Shown piece by piece: positions 8,917 to 17,859 of a stretch of 64,000 nucleotides of DNA (position 1 is its first letter; each line of letters starts with the position of its first letter). The DNA comes from an uncultured Gammaproteobacteria bacterium (GTDB taxonomy: Bacteria; Pseudomonadota; Gammaproteobacteria; Nitrosococcales; Methylophagaceae). The position numbers and the translations under genes are program-made. The notes beneath the pieces were generated by a model. That model was not told the DNA's origin. It saw only the letters and a program-made list of their open reading frames with translations, and did no database searches. Location: NCBI GenBank assembly GCA_905479985.1, contig CAJQOM010000016.1:62001-126000 (forward strand). The letters are read 5' to 3'.

Positions 8917-9534
8917 TCATATAACCACATCAACTTGTGTTTCAAGCACATTATCATGTTCAATAATCACCATGGATACACTTTCAGCCTCTTCGGCTGA
9001 CAGGCGCCGATAGAGGCCATCTGAGCCATTAAATTTGTACCCAGCAATATAGAATTGGGTGGTCAACAATTCTCTGTTCCCATCCAACACTTTGACATGA
9101 ATATGCGGTGCTCTGCCGGGGTAGATTGTTGGTTTGATGGTTCTAAACTGATACCAACCTTCATCATCAGTCATATCGTGCCCAAAGCCTTGAAAGCCAT
9201 TATCGTAGTCACCGCGATGCCTGTCACGCGCATGCAAATACCGACCATTCACATCGCACTGCCAAATCTCAATCCGATGGTTTGCTAATGGTTCACCTTC
9301 TCTAGACACCACCCGACCTTTGAGCAGGATAATGTCTCCGCCCGCTTCTTTCACCATATCATCCACTTTGACAAGATCATTATCGATATCATCAAAACGC
9401 ATTGCGGGCTTTGGATAAAACGGCCCTTCCGTAGTACGTGGTGTCAAAATACCTGCCACTGCACCACCCGAGATAACCACCCCTGCTATAGCGGTCGAAT
9501 ATTTAAGCAGGGTGCGACGTGTGATTGATTTCAT
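8917..9534 (-). CDS. Tat-exported intradiol ring-cleavage dioxygenase-like protein
   Basis: The 205-residue protein begins with a signal containing RRTLLK and a hydrophobic stretch (residues 1-28), which looks like a twin-arginine or Sec leader. It continues with TEGPFYP, the signature start of the protocatechuate 3,4-dioxygenase beta-chain fold. Candidate non-heme iron(III) ligands are a Tyr in NGRYLHARD, a Tyr in TIYPGRAPHIHVK and the two His of HIH. Family members open catechol-type rings by intradiol cleavage. The protein is shorter than PcaH and there is no PcaG partner or beta-ketoadipate gene nearby, so the substrate is unknown; export suggests a function outside the cytoplasm. Confidence 0.82.
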   Translation of the reverse strand: MKSITRRTLLKYSTAIAGVVISGGAVAGILTPRTTEGPFYPKPAMRFDDIDNDLVKVDDMVKEAGGDIILLKGRVVSREGEPLANHRIEIWQCDVNGRYLHARDRHRGDYDNGFQGFGHDMTDDEGWYQFRTIKPTIYPGRAPHIHVKVLDGNRELLTTQFYIAGYKFNGSDGLYRRLSAEEAESVSMVIIEHDNVLETQVDVVI

Positions 9535-9671
9535 TTTTATCTACCTTGCATGACGATAAAATTAATCGTCGTAAGTAAAAGTCTTCACCTTCATCATTTA
9601 CTGCATTGTAACAATAGGAGGGGTGTCGAGCGATGTGTGAACACGCTTATTTTACCTTCGTTGAAATAGCA

Positions 9672-9702
9672 CCAGACATGCCCCTCTGAGAGACATGTCT
9701 GG
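9672..9702 (-). terminator. Inverted repeat downstream of the vWA gene, possible terminator
   Basis: CCAGACATG (9672-9680) and CATGTCTGG (9694-9702) form a perfect 9-bp stem with a 13-base loop, just past the stop of the vWA gene. There is no clear T-run on the coding strand, so intrinsic termination is uncertain. Confidence 0.5.
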
Positions 9703-9718
9703 CTAGATAAGTCTAATA

Positions 9719-10927
9719 TTAATATCGTGCACTATCATCGCTATAAATAATCCCTTTGTCTTTTGCCTGAGATTTAATCGATTGGTATATTTTGTCATCA
9801 AGCGAGTCTTTTTTACTGCCTGATTCAGCGACTTTTTGTTTTAAGTATTGCTCACGTTTTTCTGCTAACGTCTTTATGTCACTTTCAATCTCACTACGTT
9901 GTTGTTTTGTTTTTGCAATATGGGCTGTTTGCTGTTCTACATCCATGCCTTGAATTGATGCCGGTAATTGTTCTACCGGAATATCTTTTAAGGCAACATC
10001 ACCACTACTGATTTCTTCGATTAAATCACCTTTGCCTAATAAGTTCTTTTTACCACTTTTTGATACATTAAACGTCGCTCTTCGTGCCAGTGACTCTGCA
10101 CTCGCTTCTTTGCTCAGTTTATCGGTCGCTCTCATCTTCAGCTCTTGCTCTATTTTTTCACTTCTATTGCCATAATAAAGACGGGTATTGTCTAATTGTC
10201 TTGATAACTTAGCGAGTTGTTTGTCATAGGGCGTAGAAAACGCAACAGCATTACCGGTCTGTGCTACCTGAAAAAAGTCACCAGCCCCTAGACTCGCAAT
10301 ATGATCCCACTGCAGTTTTGTTTCATACTCATCCCCTGCTTGAATGGTATTGATAATAATCCCCTTACGTTTAGCCAGCGCTATCGTTTTTGGGTACTTC
10401 ACATCGTCTTGATAATCCATATGTGCCGGTGCATCCCCCACTAGGAATATCACTTTATAAGTATGTGGGGTTGAGCTCCACTGCATTGAATTAACAGCAT
10501 CATAAAGTGCTTGGTTAACACTCTCTGGTCCATCACCACCGCCACCGGCTTTAAAATCAATTAATTTGGCATACACCGAATCTAAGTCATTCGATAAAGC
10601 GACACTCCGCGTGACATAAGCATCGCCACGATCACGGTAGGCGATCAGGCCCATTTTAATGTCGGGTGCACTTTGAGCTGACGCCATCGTACTGGCAATA
10701 GACCATATTTTTTCTTTTGCAGCGTGGATAAGGTGTGACATGCTGCCTGTGGTATCGAGTGCAAAGACAACTTCTATCTGCGATTGCTGCATAATCGGAT
10801 GTTCAATGATCGGTCTGTGATGGTGGTGTGGTGATGCAATCTGAGCCAGCAAAGGCGAAGATGAAAGTAATAATAGGCTCAGTGCTGATAAACCTAATAG
10901 GTGCTTGCTGTGTTGTTTGGTAATCAT
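9719..10927 (-). CDS. Exported von Willebrand factor A domain protein
   Basis: The 402-residue protein has a signal peptide (residues 1-29, ending LLAQI) and then a short His-rich stretch. A vWA domain occupies about residues 50-240 with an intact MIDAS motif DTTGSMS (Asp58) and the later GGGGDGPESV and FLVGDAPAHMD segments, so it should bind a divalent metal and a protein ligand in the periplasm. The C-terminal third is charged and helical, probably a coiled coil. It is divergent from a response regulator/histidine kinase pair with about 200 bases between; a shared regulatory region and a sensing partnership are inferred, not shown. Confidence 0.85.
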   Translation of the reverse strand: MITKQHSKHLLGLSALSLLLLSSSPLLAQIASPHHHHRPIIEHPIMQQSQIEVVFALDTTGSMSHLIHAAKEKIWSIASTMASAQSAPDIKMGLIAYRDRGDAYVTRSVALSNDLDSVYAKLIDFKAGGGGDGPESVNQALYDAVNSMQWSSTPHTYKVIFLVGDAPAHMDYQDDVKYPKTIALAKRKGIIINTIQAGDEYETKLQWDHIASLGAGDFFQVAQTGNAVAFSTPYDKQLAKLSRQLDNTRLYYGNRSEKIEQELKMRATDKLSKEASAESLARRATFNVSKSGKKNLLGKGDLIEEISSGDVALKDIPVEQLPASIQGMDVEQQTAHIAKTKQQRSEIESDIKTLAEKREQYLKQKVAESGSKKDSLDDKIYQSIKSQAKDKGIIYSDDSARY

Positions 10928-11126
10928 AATAATGCCCCTGTAATAAATAACAGTTGAATGAATAAGGAAATAACAATGTGCGTTGATTGACGCTTTGTTA
11001 TTCAGTTCGAGATTCAGTTTATGACAACGGAAAAGTGAACAATAGACAGGGTTTGGTAAACTTTAAATGGTGCTTTTTTTACAAAAAAGTTACGTTAGAA
11101 CTGACGGATCGACATACACTATCAAC

Positions 11127-11834
11127 ATGCAAAATAAACAACGAATATTATTAGTTGAAGATGAAGCAGCAATCCGCCAAGGCTTGATCGATGTCTTTAT
11201 CTATCATGGCTATGAGGTTGATTTTGCTGTCGATGGTGGCGAAGGGTTACAAAAAGCATTAACGGGGAAATTTGATTTAATCTTATTAGATGTCATGTTG
11301 CCGACGCTCGATGGCTTTAGTATTTGCAACCAGATCAGGGAGAAGAATCGAGAACAAGCCATTATTATGCTGACAGCGAAAAGCAGCGAAGACGATATTA
11401 TCGAAGGCTTAACGCTGGGTGCTGATGATTATATTGCCAAACCTTTTTCCGTGACCCAATTACTATTAAGAATACAAGCGGTATTACGACGGACATCGAC
11501 CCAACTGGCATCAAACCAACAGATTACCTTAGCCGATAATGTGCTGATTGATTGTCAAAATATGGCTGCAACAACGAGCAACGGCACCTTGACCTTTACC
11601 CGACGAGAAATGGATATATTGTTGTATCTCGACGCCCATTCACAACGCCCCGTCTCACGAGATGAATTGCTGAATAAAGTCTGGGGTTATGCCGATGATA
11701 TTGAGCTTGAAACGCGGACAGTCGATATTCATATTGCTAAGTTACGCCGTAAATTGGAACCGGACTCATCACACCCCCGGTACTTAGTGACGGTGCGTGG
11801 CGCCGGCTATCGCTTAATGACGGCGACGGCATAA
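11127..11834 (+). CDS. OmpR-family response regulator
   Basis: From the ATG at 11127 the product is 235 residues; the longer frame from 11067 adds 20 residues that no receiver domain needs. The receiver domain has the acidic pair (VEDE, residues 10-13), phosphoacceptor Asp55 in LLDVMLP and the conserved Lys in AKPFS. A winged-helix Trans_reg_C domain follows, with LTFTRREMDILLYL, SRDELLNKVWGY and TVDIHIAKLRRKLE. It should act as a phosphorylation-controlled DNA-binding regulator. Its stop is two bases from the start of the histidine kinase gene, so the pair is one transcription unit. Confidence 0.93.
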   Translation: MQNKQRILLVEDEAAIRQGLIDVFIYHGYEVDFAVDGGEGLQKALTGKFDLILLDVMLPTLDGFSICNQIREKNREQAIIMLTAKSSEDDIIEGLTLGADDYIAKPFSVTQLLLRIQAVLRRTSTQLASNQQITLADNVLIDCQNMAATTSNGTLTFTRREMDILLYLDAHSQRPVSRDELLNKVWGYADDIELETRTVDIHIAKLRRKLEPDSSHPRYLVTVRGAGYRLMTATA

Positions 11835-11835
11835 C

Positions 11836-13956
11836 ATGGCCAGCCAATTACTCACGGGCTTAAATAAACATCGCTTGCAACGCGGCATTATTTTATTCTT
11901 TTTAGCCTTGGCGATCCCCACAGCCATACTCATCCAACAAGCCTATAGCCAATTAAAATGGGAATCCTTTCATCAACATCATTTAATGGCAAAAGACGTT
12001 GCTGCACGTATTGATGCCCAGTTTTCACAATTGATTAATGTCGAACAGCAACGTTCATTCAGCGATTATAGTTTTTTAACATTAGCCGGCGATCCTGCTG
12101 CCAATTTTCTACAACGATCACCACTCTCGGCTTACCCTATTCAATCTGCTATCGCCGGCGTGATTGGTTATTTTCAAGTCGATTCTGCCGGTAATTTAGT
12201 CACGCCCTTATTACCCGAACAATTAAGCCAAATATCTCGTTACGGCGTCACAGAAACCGACCTTAATGCCCGAGTCGCATTGCAAGGACAGCTGCATGAT
12301 ATTTTGAGTCAAAACAGCTTAGTCCGTAATGATAAAACACGACAAGACAATCAGTTTGACAGTATCGCGATGACCGAACAGGCTAAAGAAGAAGTGCAGC
12401 TGGATGATGATGTTGAAGTAATGTCAGCTGATTCAGTTGAATCTGCCCCTTATAGCATTAGCCCACCCGTATTAGCAGAGCCAGACCGAGCTTACCAAGG
12501 GCAGCAAGGCTTTGATCAATTAAACAGTGCAACGTCAACTCAGTCGCCAATACAATCCAAGCTAGGACGAATAGAAGACCTAAAGTTGAAACAGGATTAT
12601 TTGTCAGAGAAAGCACCGCAGGCCCAAAAAGACATGGCAGCGGCCACCAAAAAGAGTCAACGGAAAGTAACACCAGCCAAACGAACCGAATCCGTCGCCT
12701 TACCTAAACAGGTTGAACAAGCCTTAGAGAAATTTGAAAATGAACTAAAGCAACGCTTTCCTGAAGTCGCTGCACAAGAACGACTGGACACACTACCTAT
12801 CCGTACCTTTGAAAGCGAGATTGATCCCTTTGAATTTAGTCAATTGGCCAGTGGCCACTTTGTGTTGTTTCGCACTGTTTGGTTAAATGGCCAACGTTAT
12901 ATTCAAGGCTTACTCATCGAGAAACAGCCCTTTTTAGATGCATTGGTAAAGGGCGTTTTTAACGACACTGCATTAGCAAAAATGAGCCAATTATTAGTCG
13001 TCCATCAAGGGGATGTTTTAGCTGCTTTTAGTGAACAAGATAGGTCAAAGAGTTACGCCCAAAGCACTGACTTATCGGGTGAATTACTGTATCAAACGCA
13101 ACTGTCAGCGCCTTTGAATGATATGCAGTTGCTCTTTAGTATTACTAAACTTCCCATTGGGCCAGGTGGCCGCGTGATTATTTGGCTCGCCGTGATCGTT
13201 AGCCTCGTATTACTGGTCGGTTTTTATTTATTATATCGCTTAGGCATGAGTCAAATTAAGCTCGCTAACCAACAGCAAGACTTTGTCTCAGCCGTGAGCC
13301 ATGAGCTTAAAACACCACTGACATCGATTAGAATGTATGGCGAAATACTCAAGCAAGGCTGGGCAACAGAAGATAAGAAAAAACAGTATTACAATTTTAT
13401 CTTTGATGAAAGTGAACGATTATCGCGTTTAATCAATACCACGCTATTAATGGCTAAGTTCAGCAGAAATAAACAACAAGCTGACCTTAAAATGGTCTCT
13501 GTCGCTGAGTTAATGCAAAACTCCCTTTCTCAGATCAGCTCACAAACTGAAAGGGAAGGCTTTGAGTTAACATTATCTTATGATGCCGTTGCAGACAAAA
13601 ATCTCATGATTGATCCCGATTGGTTTGCCCAAATCATGATTAACCTAGTCGACAATGCGATTAAGTTCTCACAACATGGTGAGCAAAAACAGATTGATTG
13701 TCAGTGCACTCAAAGTACCGATGGTACGATTAACTTTAGTGTCAGAGACTATGGCCCCGGCATTGCAAAAAAACAAATGAACAAGATTTTCAAACTGTTT
13801 TATCGTAGTGAAGACGAATTGACACGCGAAACAGTCGGTACGGGCATTGGTCTCGCTTTGGTTCACCATATGGTACTGGATATGAACGGAAAAATAGCTG
13901 TGACTAATAGCAAACCTGGTGCTCAATTTACTGTCCGTTTTATGAGTCAGCCTTAA
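11836..13956 (+). CDS. Membrane sensor histidine kinase with large periplasmic domain
   Basis: The 706-residue kinase has TM1 at about residues 17-38 and TM2 near 448-470, enclosing about 410 periplasmic residues. The middle of that region (roughly 180-290) is low-complexity and rich in Gln, Ser, Lys and Asp, likely a flexible linker between two sensor parts. The cytoplasmic portion has the HisKA box with His489 in AVSHELKTPLTSIR, the N box NLVDNAIKFS, and ATP-lid motifs DYGPGIA and GTGIGLALVHH. No HAMP domain is evident. It follows the response regulator gene immediately. Its signal is unknown; the divergent exported vWA protein is a candidate partner. Confidence 0.92.
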   Translation: MASQLLTGLNKHRLQRGIILFFLALAIPTAILIQQAYSQLKWESFHQHHLMAKDVAARIDAQFSQLINVEQQRSFSDYSFLTLAGDPAANFLQRSPLSAYPIQSAIAGVIGYFQVDSAGNLVTPLLPEQLSQISRYGVTETDLNARVALQGQLHDILSQNSLVRNDKTRQDNQFDSIAMTEQAKEEVQLDDDVEVMSADSVESAPYSISPPVLAEPDRAYQGQQGFDQLNSATSTQSPIQSKLGRIEDLKLKQDYLSEKAPQAQKDMAAATKKSQRKVTPAKRTESVALPKQVEQALEKFENELKQRFPEVAAQERLDTLPIRTFESEIDPFEFSQLASGHFVLFRTVWLNGQRYIQGLLIEKQPFLDALVKGVFNDTALAKMSQLLVVHQGDVLAAFSEQDRSKSYAQSTDLSGELLYQTQLSAPLNDMQLLFSITKLPIGPGGRVIIWLAVIVSLVLLVGFYLLYRLGMSQIKLANQQQDFVSAVSHELKTPLTSIRMYGEILKQGWATEDKKKQYYNFIFDESERLSRLINTTLLMAKFSRNKQQADLKMVSVAELMQNSLSQISSQTEREGFELTLSYDAVADKNLMIDPDWFAQIMINLVDNAIKFSQHGEQKQIDCQCTQSTDGTINFSVRDYGPGIAKKQMNKIFKLFYRSEDELTRETVGTGIGLALVHHMVLDMNGKIAVTNSKPGAQFTVRFMSQP

Positions 13957-14226
13957 ACAAGGCCTAGAAATTTTGACGCTTTCACCCAGAATATATGAAA
14001 GTGAAATAGGGTAAATTGAATTTGGGCCGACATCGCTGACAAGCGTGAAACACTTTACTACATTTATCGTTATCTATTGCTCTCAATAATGCTAACCTTC
14101 GCCTCAAAACCTTGTTAATATACTCGGGCCATATGCCTACTCCTTAAAGCTCTAGCTATACTTGCGCATGTTAAGATAACGTTATATTTACATAAGAATA
14201 CTGATCGGTAAAAGGTGGTTTATAAG
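13957..14226. other. Intergenic region before the diguanylate cyclase gene
   Basis: About 270 bases. Apart from an AGGTGG ribosome-binding site next to the ATG at 14227, I see no hairpin or confident promoter. Confidence 0.4.
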
Positions 14227-16032
14227 ATGTTAAAAGATGTTCGCTTAACCAAAAAGCTGCCGTTCATCATGATTTCGCTCGCGTTGATTTCGGCACTGGT
14301 GTCATGCCTTATCGCTTATCAACATGCCGCTAAAGCGATGGTGGATGAGGCGAATAACAAGTTGTTTTCACTACTGGAATCACGTGAAGCCTCACTTCAC
14401 CAATATTTTGACACTATTCATAACGACGTCGCATATCATGCTGGCAGCCCGACAATCATTAACGCTTTAAAGGAATTTTCCGAGGCATGGGCCTCATTGC
14501 CGGCTGACAAGAAAACCTATTTGCAAAAAATTTATATTGAGGAAAACCCCTTCAGCTCTACGCTAAAAGGAAACTATACCACTGCCTCCGATGGTTCAAA
14601 ATACAGCACAGTTCACGCTGCTTATCACCCACAGTTTGCCAATCTTCGAAAAGCACGGTCATTCCATGACGTTTTCCTGATCAGTCCGGCGGGAGATCTC
14701 ATCTACACATCCCATAAGGAAAAGGATTTCGCTACTAACTTAGTTAATGGCCCTTGGAAAAATACCCCCTTAGCCGCTATTTTTCGCGATATTAGCAGCA
14801 GCACCGGGTACGATAGGATCACCTTTTCAGATTTCTCTTTATACCCGCCTAGCAACAACCTTCCCGCCAGCTTTATTGCGGCACCCGTATTTGATTCAAG
14901 TCACACATTTCTCGGCGTGCTGGCCTTTCAAATGCCGATAGAAAAACTCAACGCTGTCATGCACGTCACAGCAGGAATGGGCGAAACGGGAGAAACTTAT
15001 TTGGTGGGCCAAGACTCTTTAATGCAGAGTGACTCTCGCTTTTTTTCAGGCCGCAGCATTCTAAAAGTAAAAGTCACCACTGATCCCGTCACATGGGCAC
15101 TTGACGGGCGTGAAGGCATTACTTTATCTCAAGACTACCGCGATATTCAGGTTATCTCAGCTTATAAACCTTTCGATTTTTTGGGAACGCGTTGGGCATT
15201 GATAGCCGAGATTGATCAAGCTGAAGTATTGTTACCCGTAAAGCAATTAAACACCTTTTTAACCATCAGCGGTGTTGTAATCGCCATTGTCATCACCTTT
15301 CTTGGCTATCTACTCGCAAATGATTTGGCAACCCCGATTACCGCTATGACCCATGTCATGTCTCGGCTCGCCAATAATGATCTCAACGTCAACATCTCTG
15401 TCACGGAGCGTCAAGATGAAATAGGAGGTATGGCACTAGCATTAGTGTATTTTAAGGACTCAGCCATAGAACAAAAAGGTCTTCGAGATCGCATGAGTTT
15501 TATGGCTAAGCATGACTCCCTAACTCAATTGCCCAATCGCGATTTCGCCGTAAAACAATTGCAGAAGATGGCAAATGAATATCATGTCAATGGTAAACAA
15601 TTCTCTATAATGTTTGCCGACCTCGATGGCTTTAAACAAGTCAATGATACTTATGGACATTCTGCCGGCGATATAGTGTTAAAGGAAGTGAGTGCTCGAT
15701 TTAAGACCTGCATCCGCGATAGCGACATACTCGCTAGATTTGGTGGTGACGAATTTTTACTGATAATATCGGGGAGCGGCGATATAGCTTATTGCTCAAC
15801 AATCGCACGCAAAGTAATCAGCTCTCTAGAAGCCCCATTCACCCTAATAAATCAAAAGCTTACCTTAGGTGTCAGTATCGGCATCGCTACTTTTCCGTAC
15901 CATACAAATGAAGTTAACTCCTTGCTTAAAATCGCTGATAAGGCAATGTACACTGCTAAACATAACGGTAAAAATAACTTTATTGTCGGAGAAATTGATA
16001 AGGTGATGAAAACAGAATATCCCAGTTTCTAA
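14227..16032 (+). CDS. Membrane diguanylate cyclase (Cache-HAMP-GGDEF)
   Basis: The 601-residue protein is started at the ATG at 14227, which has AGGTGG eight bases upstream; an upstream in-frame GTG at 14215 lies within that site. TM1 is near residues 12-34, then a long periplasmic region resembling a dCache sensor (FHDVFLISPAGDLIYTSHKE, GETYLVGQDSLMQSDSR), TM2 near 345-365, a HAMP segment (PITAMTHVMSRLANNDL) and a C-terminal GGDEF domain. The active-site motif FGGDEF is intact and an RDSD inhibitory (I) site lies five residues before it, so it should make cyclic di-GMP and be product-inhibited. It is monocistronic. Confidence 0.93.
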   Translation: MLKDVRLTKKLPFIMISLALISALVSCLIAYQHAAKAMVDEANNKLFSLLESREASLHQYFDTIHNDVAYHAGSPTIINALKEFSEAWASLPADKKTYLQKIYIEENPFSSTLKGNYTTASDGSKYSTVHAAYHPQFANLRKARSFHDVFLISPAGDLIYTSHKEKDFATNLVNGPWKNTPLAAIFRDISSSTGYDRITFSDFSLYPPSNNLPASFIAAPVFDSSHTFLGVLAFQMPIEKLNAVMHVTAGMGETGETYLVGQDSLMQSDSRFFSGRSILKVKVTTDPVTWALDGREGITLSQDYRDIQVISAYKPFDFLGTRWALIAEIDQAEVLLPVKQLNTFLTISGVVIAIVITFLGYLLANDLATPITAMTHVMSRLANNDLNVNISVTERQDEIGGMALALVYFKDSAIEQKGLRDRMSFMAKHDSLTQLPNRDFAVKQLQKMANEYHVNGKQFSIMFADLDGFKQVNDTYGHSAGDIVLKEVSARFKTCIRDSDILARFGGDEFLLIISGSGDIAYCSTIARKVISSLEAPFTLINQKLTLGVSIGIATFPYHTNEVNSLLKIADKAMYTAKHNGKNNFIVGEIDKVMKTEYPSF

Positions 16033-16205
16033 AAAAGAATTAAGCATAAAGTTTAATTCAAAGTAGACACCCTTTTTATGCAACGGCCTGCTCAATATGC
16101 CTCGAAGAAAAACTGTTTTTTCCATCGCTAGTGATCGCTGTTATGTACTATTAAGTTAGAATTAAAACACATCCCACCTTACCTTGTAAGGCAAGGTTTA
16201 CACAC

Positions 16206-16632
16206 TTATTTAGTATTAATCACACCCAATAATTTAAGTATTGATTTTTCATAAATCGGTTCAGGTGAGCCCGTTTTCACTTTGTGTAGAAAGTACTTCT
16301 CGTAAGCAATCTTAGCCCAGCGAACCCACTTTCCTTTCTTCATCCATGCCGTGTTACGTGATGGAATTTGAGGCATCGCAATAAAGGCGGCACCCCTTTC
16401 TCCCATATCCGCCAAACAAATCGCATTCCATGTCGCTATAGTCTCAGGTTCACCACCATCAATACAGGCCTTGATATTATGTACGGCTGCTGTCGCCATA
16501 CTCTCAATCATATAGCCCGTTTGGGGCGCGCCAACCGATAAAGGCCGGCAACATCATTGAATAGTTAAAGAGTAAGGCATGAATTTTGACTAGCTCTGCT
16601 TGCGAATCAACTTGCTCGACGTGTGATGGACT
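16206..16632 (-). pseudogene. Remnant of a sulfide:quinone oxidoreductase-type flavoprotein
   Basis: An open frame of 101 residues (ATG at 16511) encodes only the C-terminal tail of an SQR-like FAD enzyme: MIESMATAAVHNI, ICLADMGERGAAFIAMPQ, WAKIAYEKYFLHK and a final LLGV. Upstream, in another frame, 16523-16632 reads VEQVDSQAELVKIHA and YSMMLPAF, the family segment that normally precedes this tail. The two pieces are joined at GAPQTGYM with loss of about 40 codons and a frame change, and the FAD-binding N terminus is missing. The gene is therefore dead. A second, shorter copy of the last codons lies at 17757-17815. Confidence 0.75.
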
Positions 16633-16646
16633 TCATCTGTTCAGTA

Positions 16647-17000
16647 TCACTGGCTTGTCATCCTAACCAACTTCAAGCTCATTAAATCATTACCTTTCAT
16701 CAAGGTATTATCATCAATAATTTTCCAGACATCTTCTTCATTGACCGAACTCTTAAAGACAAGATATCGGTCACTGCCAGACTCACGAACAAAGATTTCT
16801 TCAAACTCAGTTCGATTTCCCTCACTGTCTATATAGTTTTTACCTATGACAAATTTCTGAGAGCCGGCAACTTCAGCAAAAACATCCATCAACTCAATAG
16901 ATGAACCCGCTTCACTTTCATATTCCCCTTCAAAGCCATGACCACAGCCTGTCAATGCCATCATTAATGCTAATATTGAAACCAACTTAAGCCATGCCAT
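16647..17000 (-). CDS. Small putative lipoprotein, unknown function
   Basis: The 117-residue product has a short basic-hydrophobic leader and a lipobox (LTGC, Cys at residue 19), so it should be lipid-anchored after signal peptidase II cleavage. The mature part is acidic and beta-rich (FEGEYESEAGSSIEL ... SGSDRYLVFKSS ... DVWKIIDDNTLM), resembling small lipoproteins that report a threshold or matrix interaction, but I do not recognise a family. It lies between two sulfide:quinone reductase remnants and is divergent from the DUF5610-like gene. Confidence 0.65.
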   Translation of the reverse strand: MAWLKLVSILALMMALTGCGHGFEGEYESEAGSSIELMDVFAEVAGSQKFVIGKNYIDSEGNRTEFEEIFVRESGSDRYLVFKSSVNEEDVWKIIDDNTLMKGNDLMSLKLVRMTSQ

Positions 17001-17194
17001 GAATATCTCTCCTAATCTCTATGATTGAATGATAACTTAAGCCAAATAAGGCCACGAATCAATCCTGTTAATAAAATAGTCCTTGATCTCGGTATGACAA
17101 TAAAACCCACCAGCCCTTTCAGAAAGCGTGGCTAGCTCAAGTTATCTTTAATAATACCGATATAATAGTAAAGCAACATTACCCGGAGCCACTT

Positions 17195-17755
17195 ATGGCT
17201 ATTCAACCGCTGAATCAATCAGCCACTTCAATAACAGCCATAAACGGTAAACAAAATACTGCTGGCGAATTAGGCCAAAGCCAAGTAATACCTCCCCAAG
17301 ATGCTCAAAAACAGCTTAACGCTGCTATTTTAAGCTCGGCACTTGAATTCAACCTGTCATCTGGCAATGAGCCACTCTCGTTATTTTATAAAGCAGCATT
17401 GGACAATATCAATGCGGCATTCGATGGCACGCTGCGTAATAATGCCAGTGAATCAAGATATCAGTCGACAATTGGTGCCAGCCCAGAAGCCACGGCAGAT
17501 CGACTTCTGTCAGTTAGCGTTGCTTTATTTCCCTTATTTCAACAACAACGTCCCGATCTATCTGAACAAGAAGCAGCAAACGCTTTTGCTCAAACCATCG
17601 GTGAAGCCATTGATAACGGTTTTGGTGAAACGCAAGAAATATTATCGACTTTGGCTGTTTTAAAAGGCTCGGCTGCTGATAATATTGTGAGTACTTATGA
17701 GTTGGTTCAGCAAAAGTTACAGACCTTCGTTGACAGCTTTTCAGCCTCAAAATAA
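17195..17755 (+). CDS. DUF5610-like protein, unknown function
   Basis: The 186-residue protein starts with a Gln/Ser/Thr-rich disordered N terminus (about residues 1-40). A helical domain follows, with the pattern LSSALEFNLSSGNEPLSLFYKAAL, SPEATADRLLSVSVALFPLF and FAQTIGEAIDNGFGETQEIL, which I recognise as the DUF5610 family; no function is established. There is no signal peptide. A GGAG ribosome-binding site precedes the ATG. It is a single gene and ends at the second sulfide:quinone reductase remnant. Confidence 0.7.
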   Translation: MAIQPLNQSATSITAINGKQNTAGELGQSQVIPPQDAQKQLNAAILSSALEFNLSSGNEPLSLFYKAALDNINAAFDGTLRNNASESRYQSTIGASPEATADRLLSVSVALFPLFQQQRPDLSEQEAANAFAQTIGEAIDNGFGETQEILSTLAVLKGSAADNIVSTYELVQQKLQTFVDSFSASK

Positions 17756-17756
17756 C

Positions 17757-17815
17757 TAAGTCTTAGTCACACCCAATAACGTCAGTATTTTTCTCATAAA
17801 CAGGCATTTCATAGG
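17757..17815 (-). pseudogene. Second short remnant of the sulfide:quinone reductase 3' end
   Basis: On the minus strand this reads PVYEK then, after a one-base frame change, ILTLLGVTK, parallel to PIYEKSILKLLGV at 16206-16260. At the DNA level both copies share TCACACCCAATAA and similar flanks. It looks like a decayed duplicate of the same gene end. Confidence 0.55.
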
Positions 17816-17859
17816 GCGCCGGCAATAATCATATGTGCCATAACCCAGTATAAAAAATG

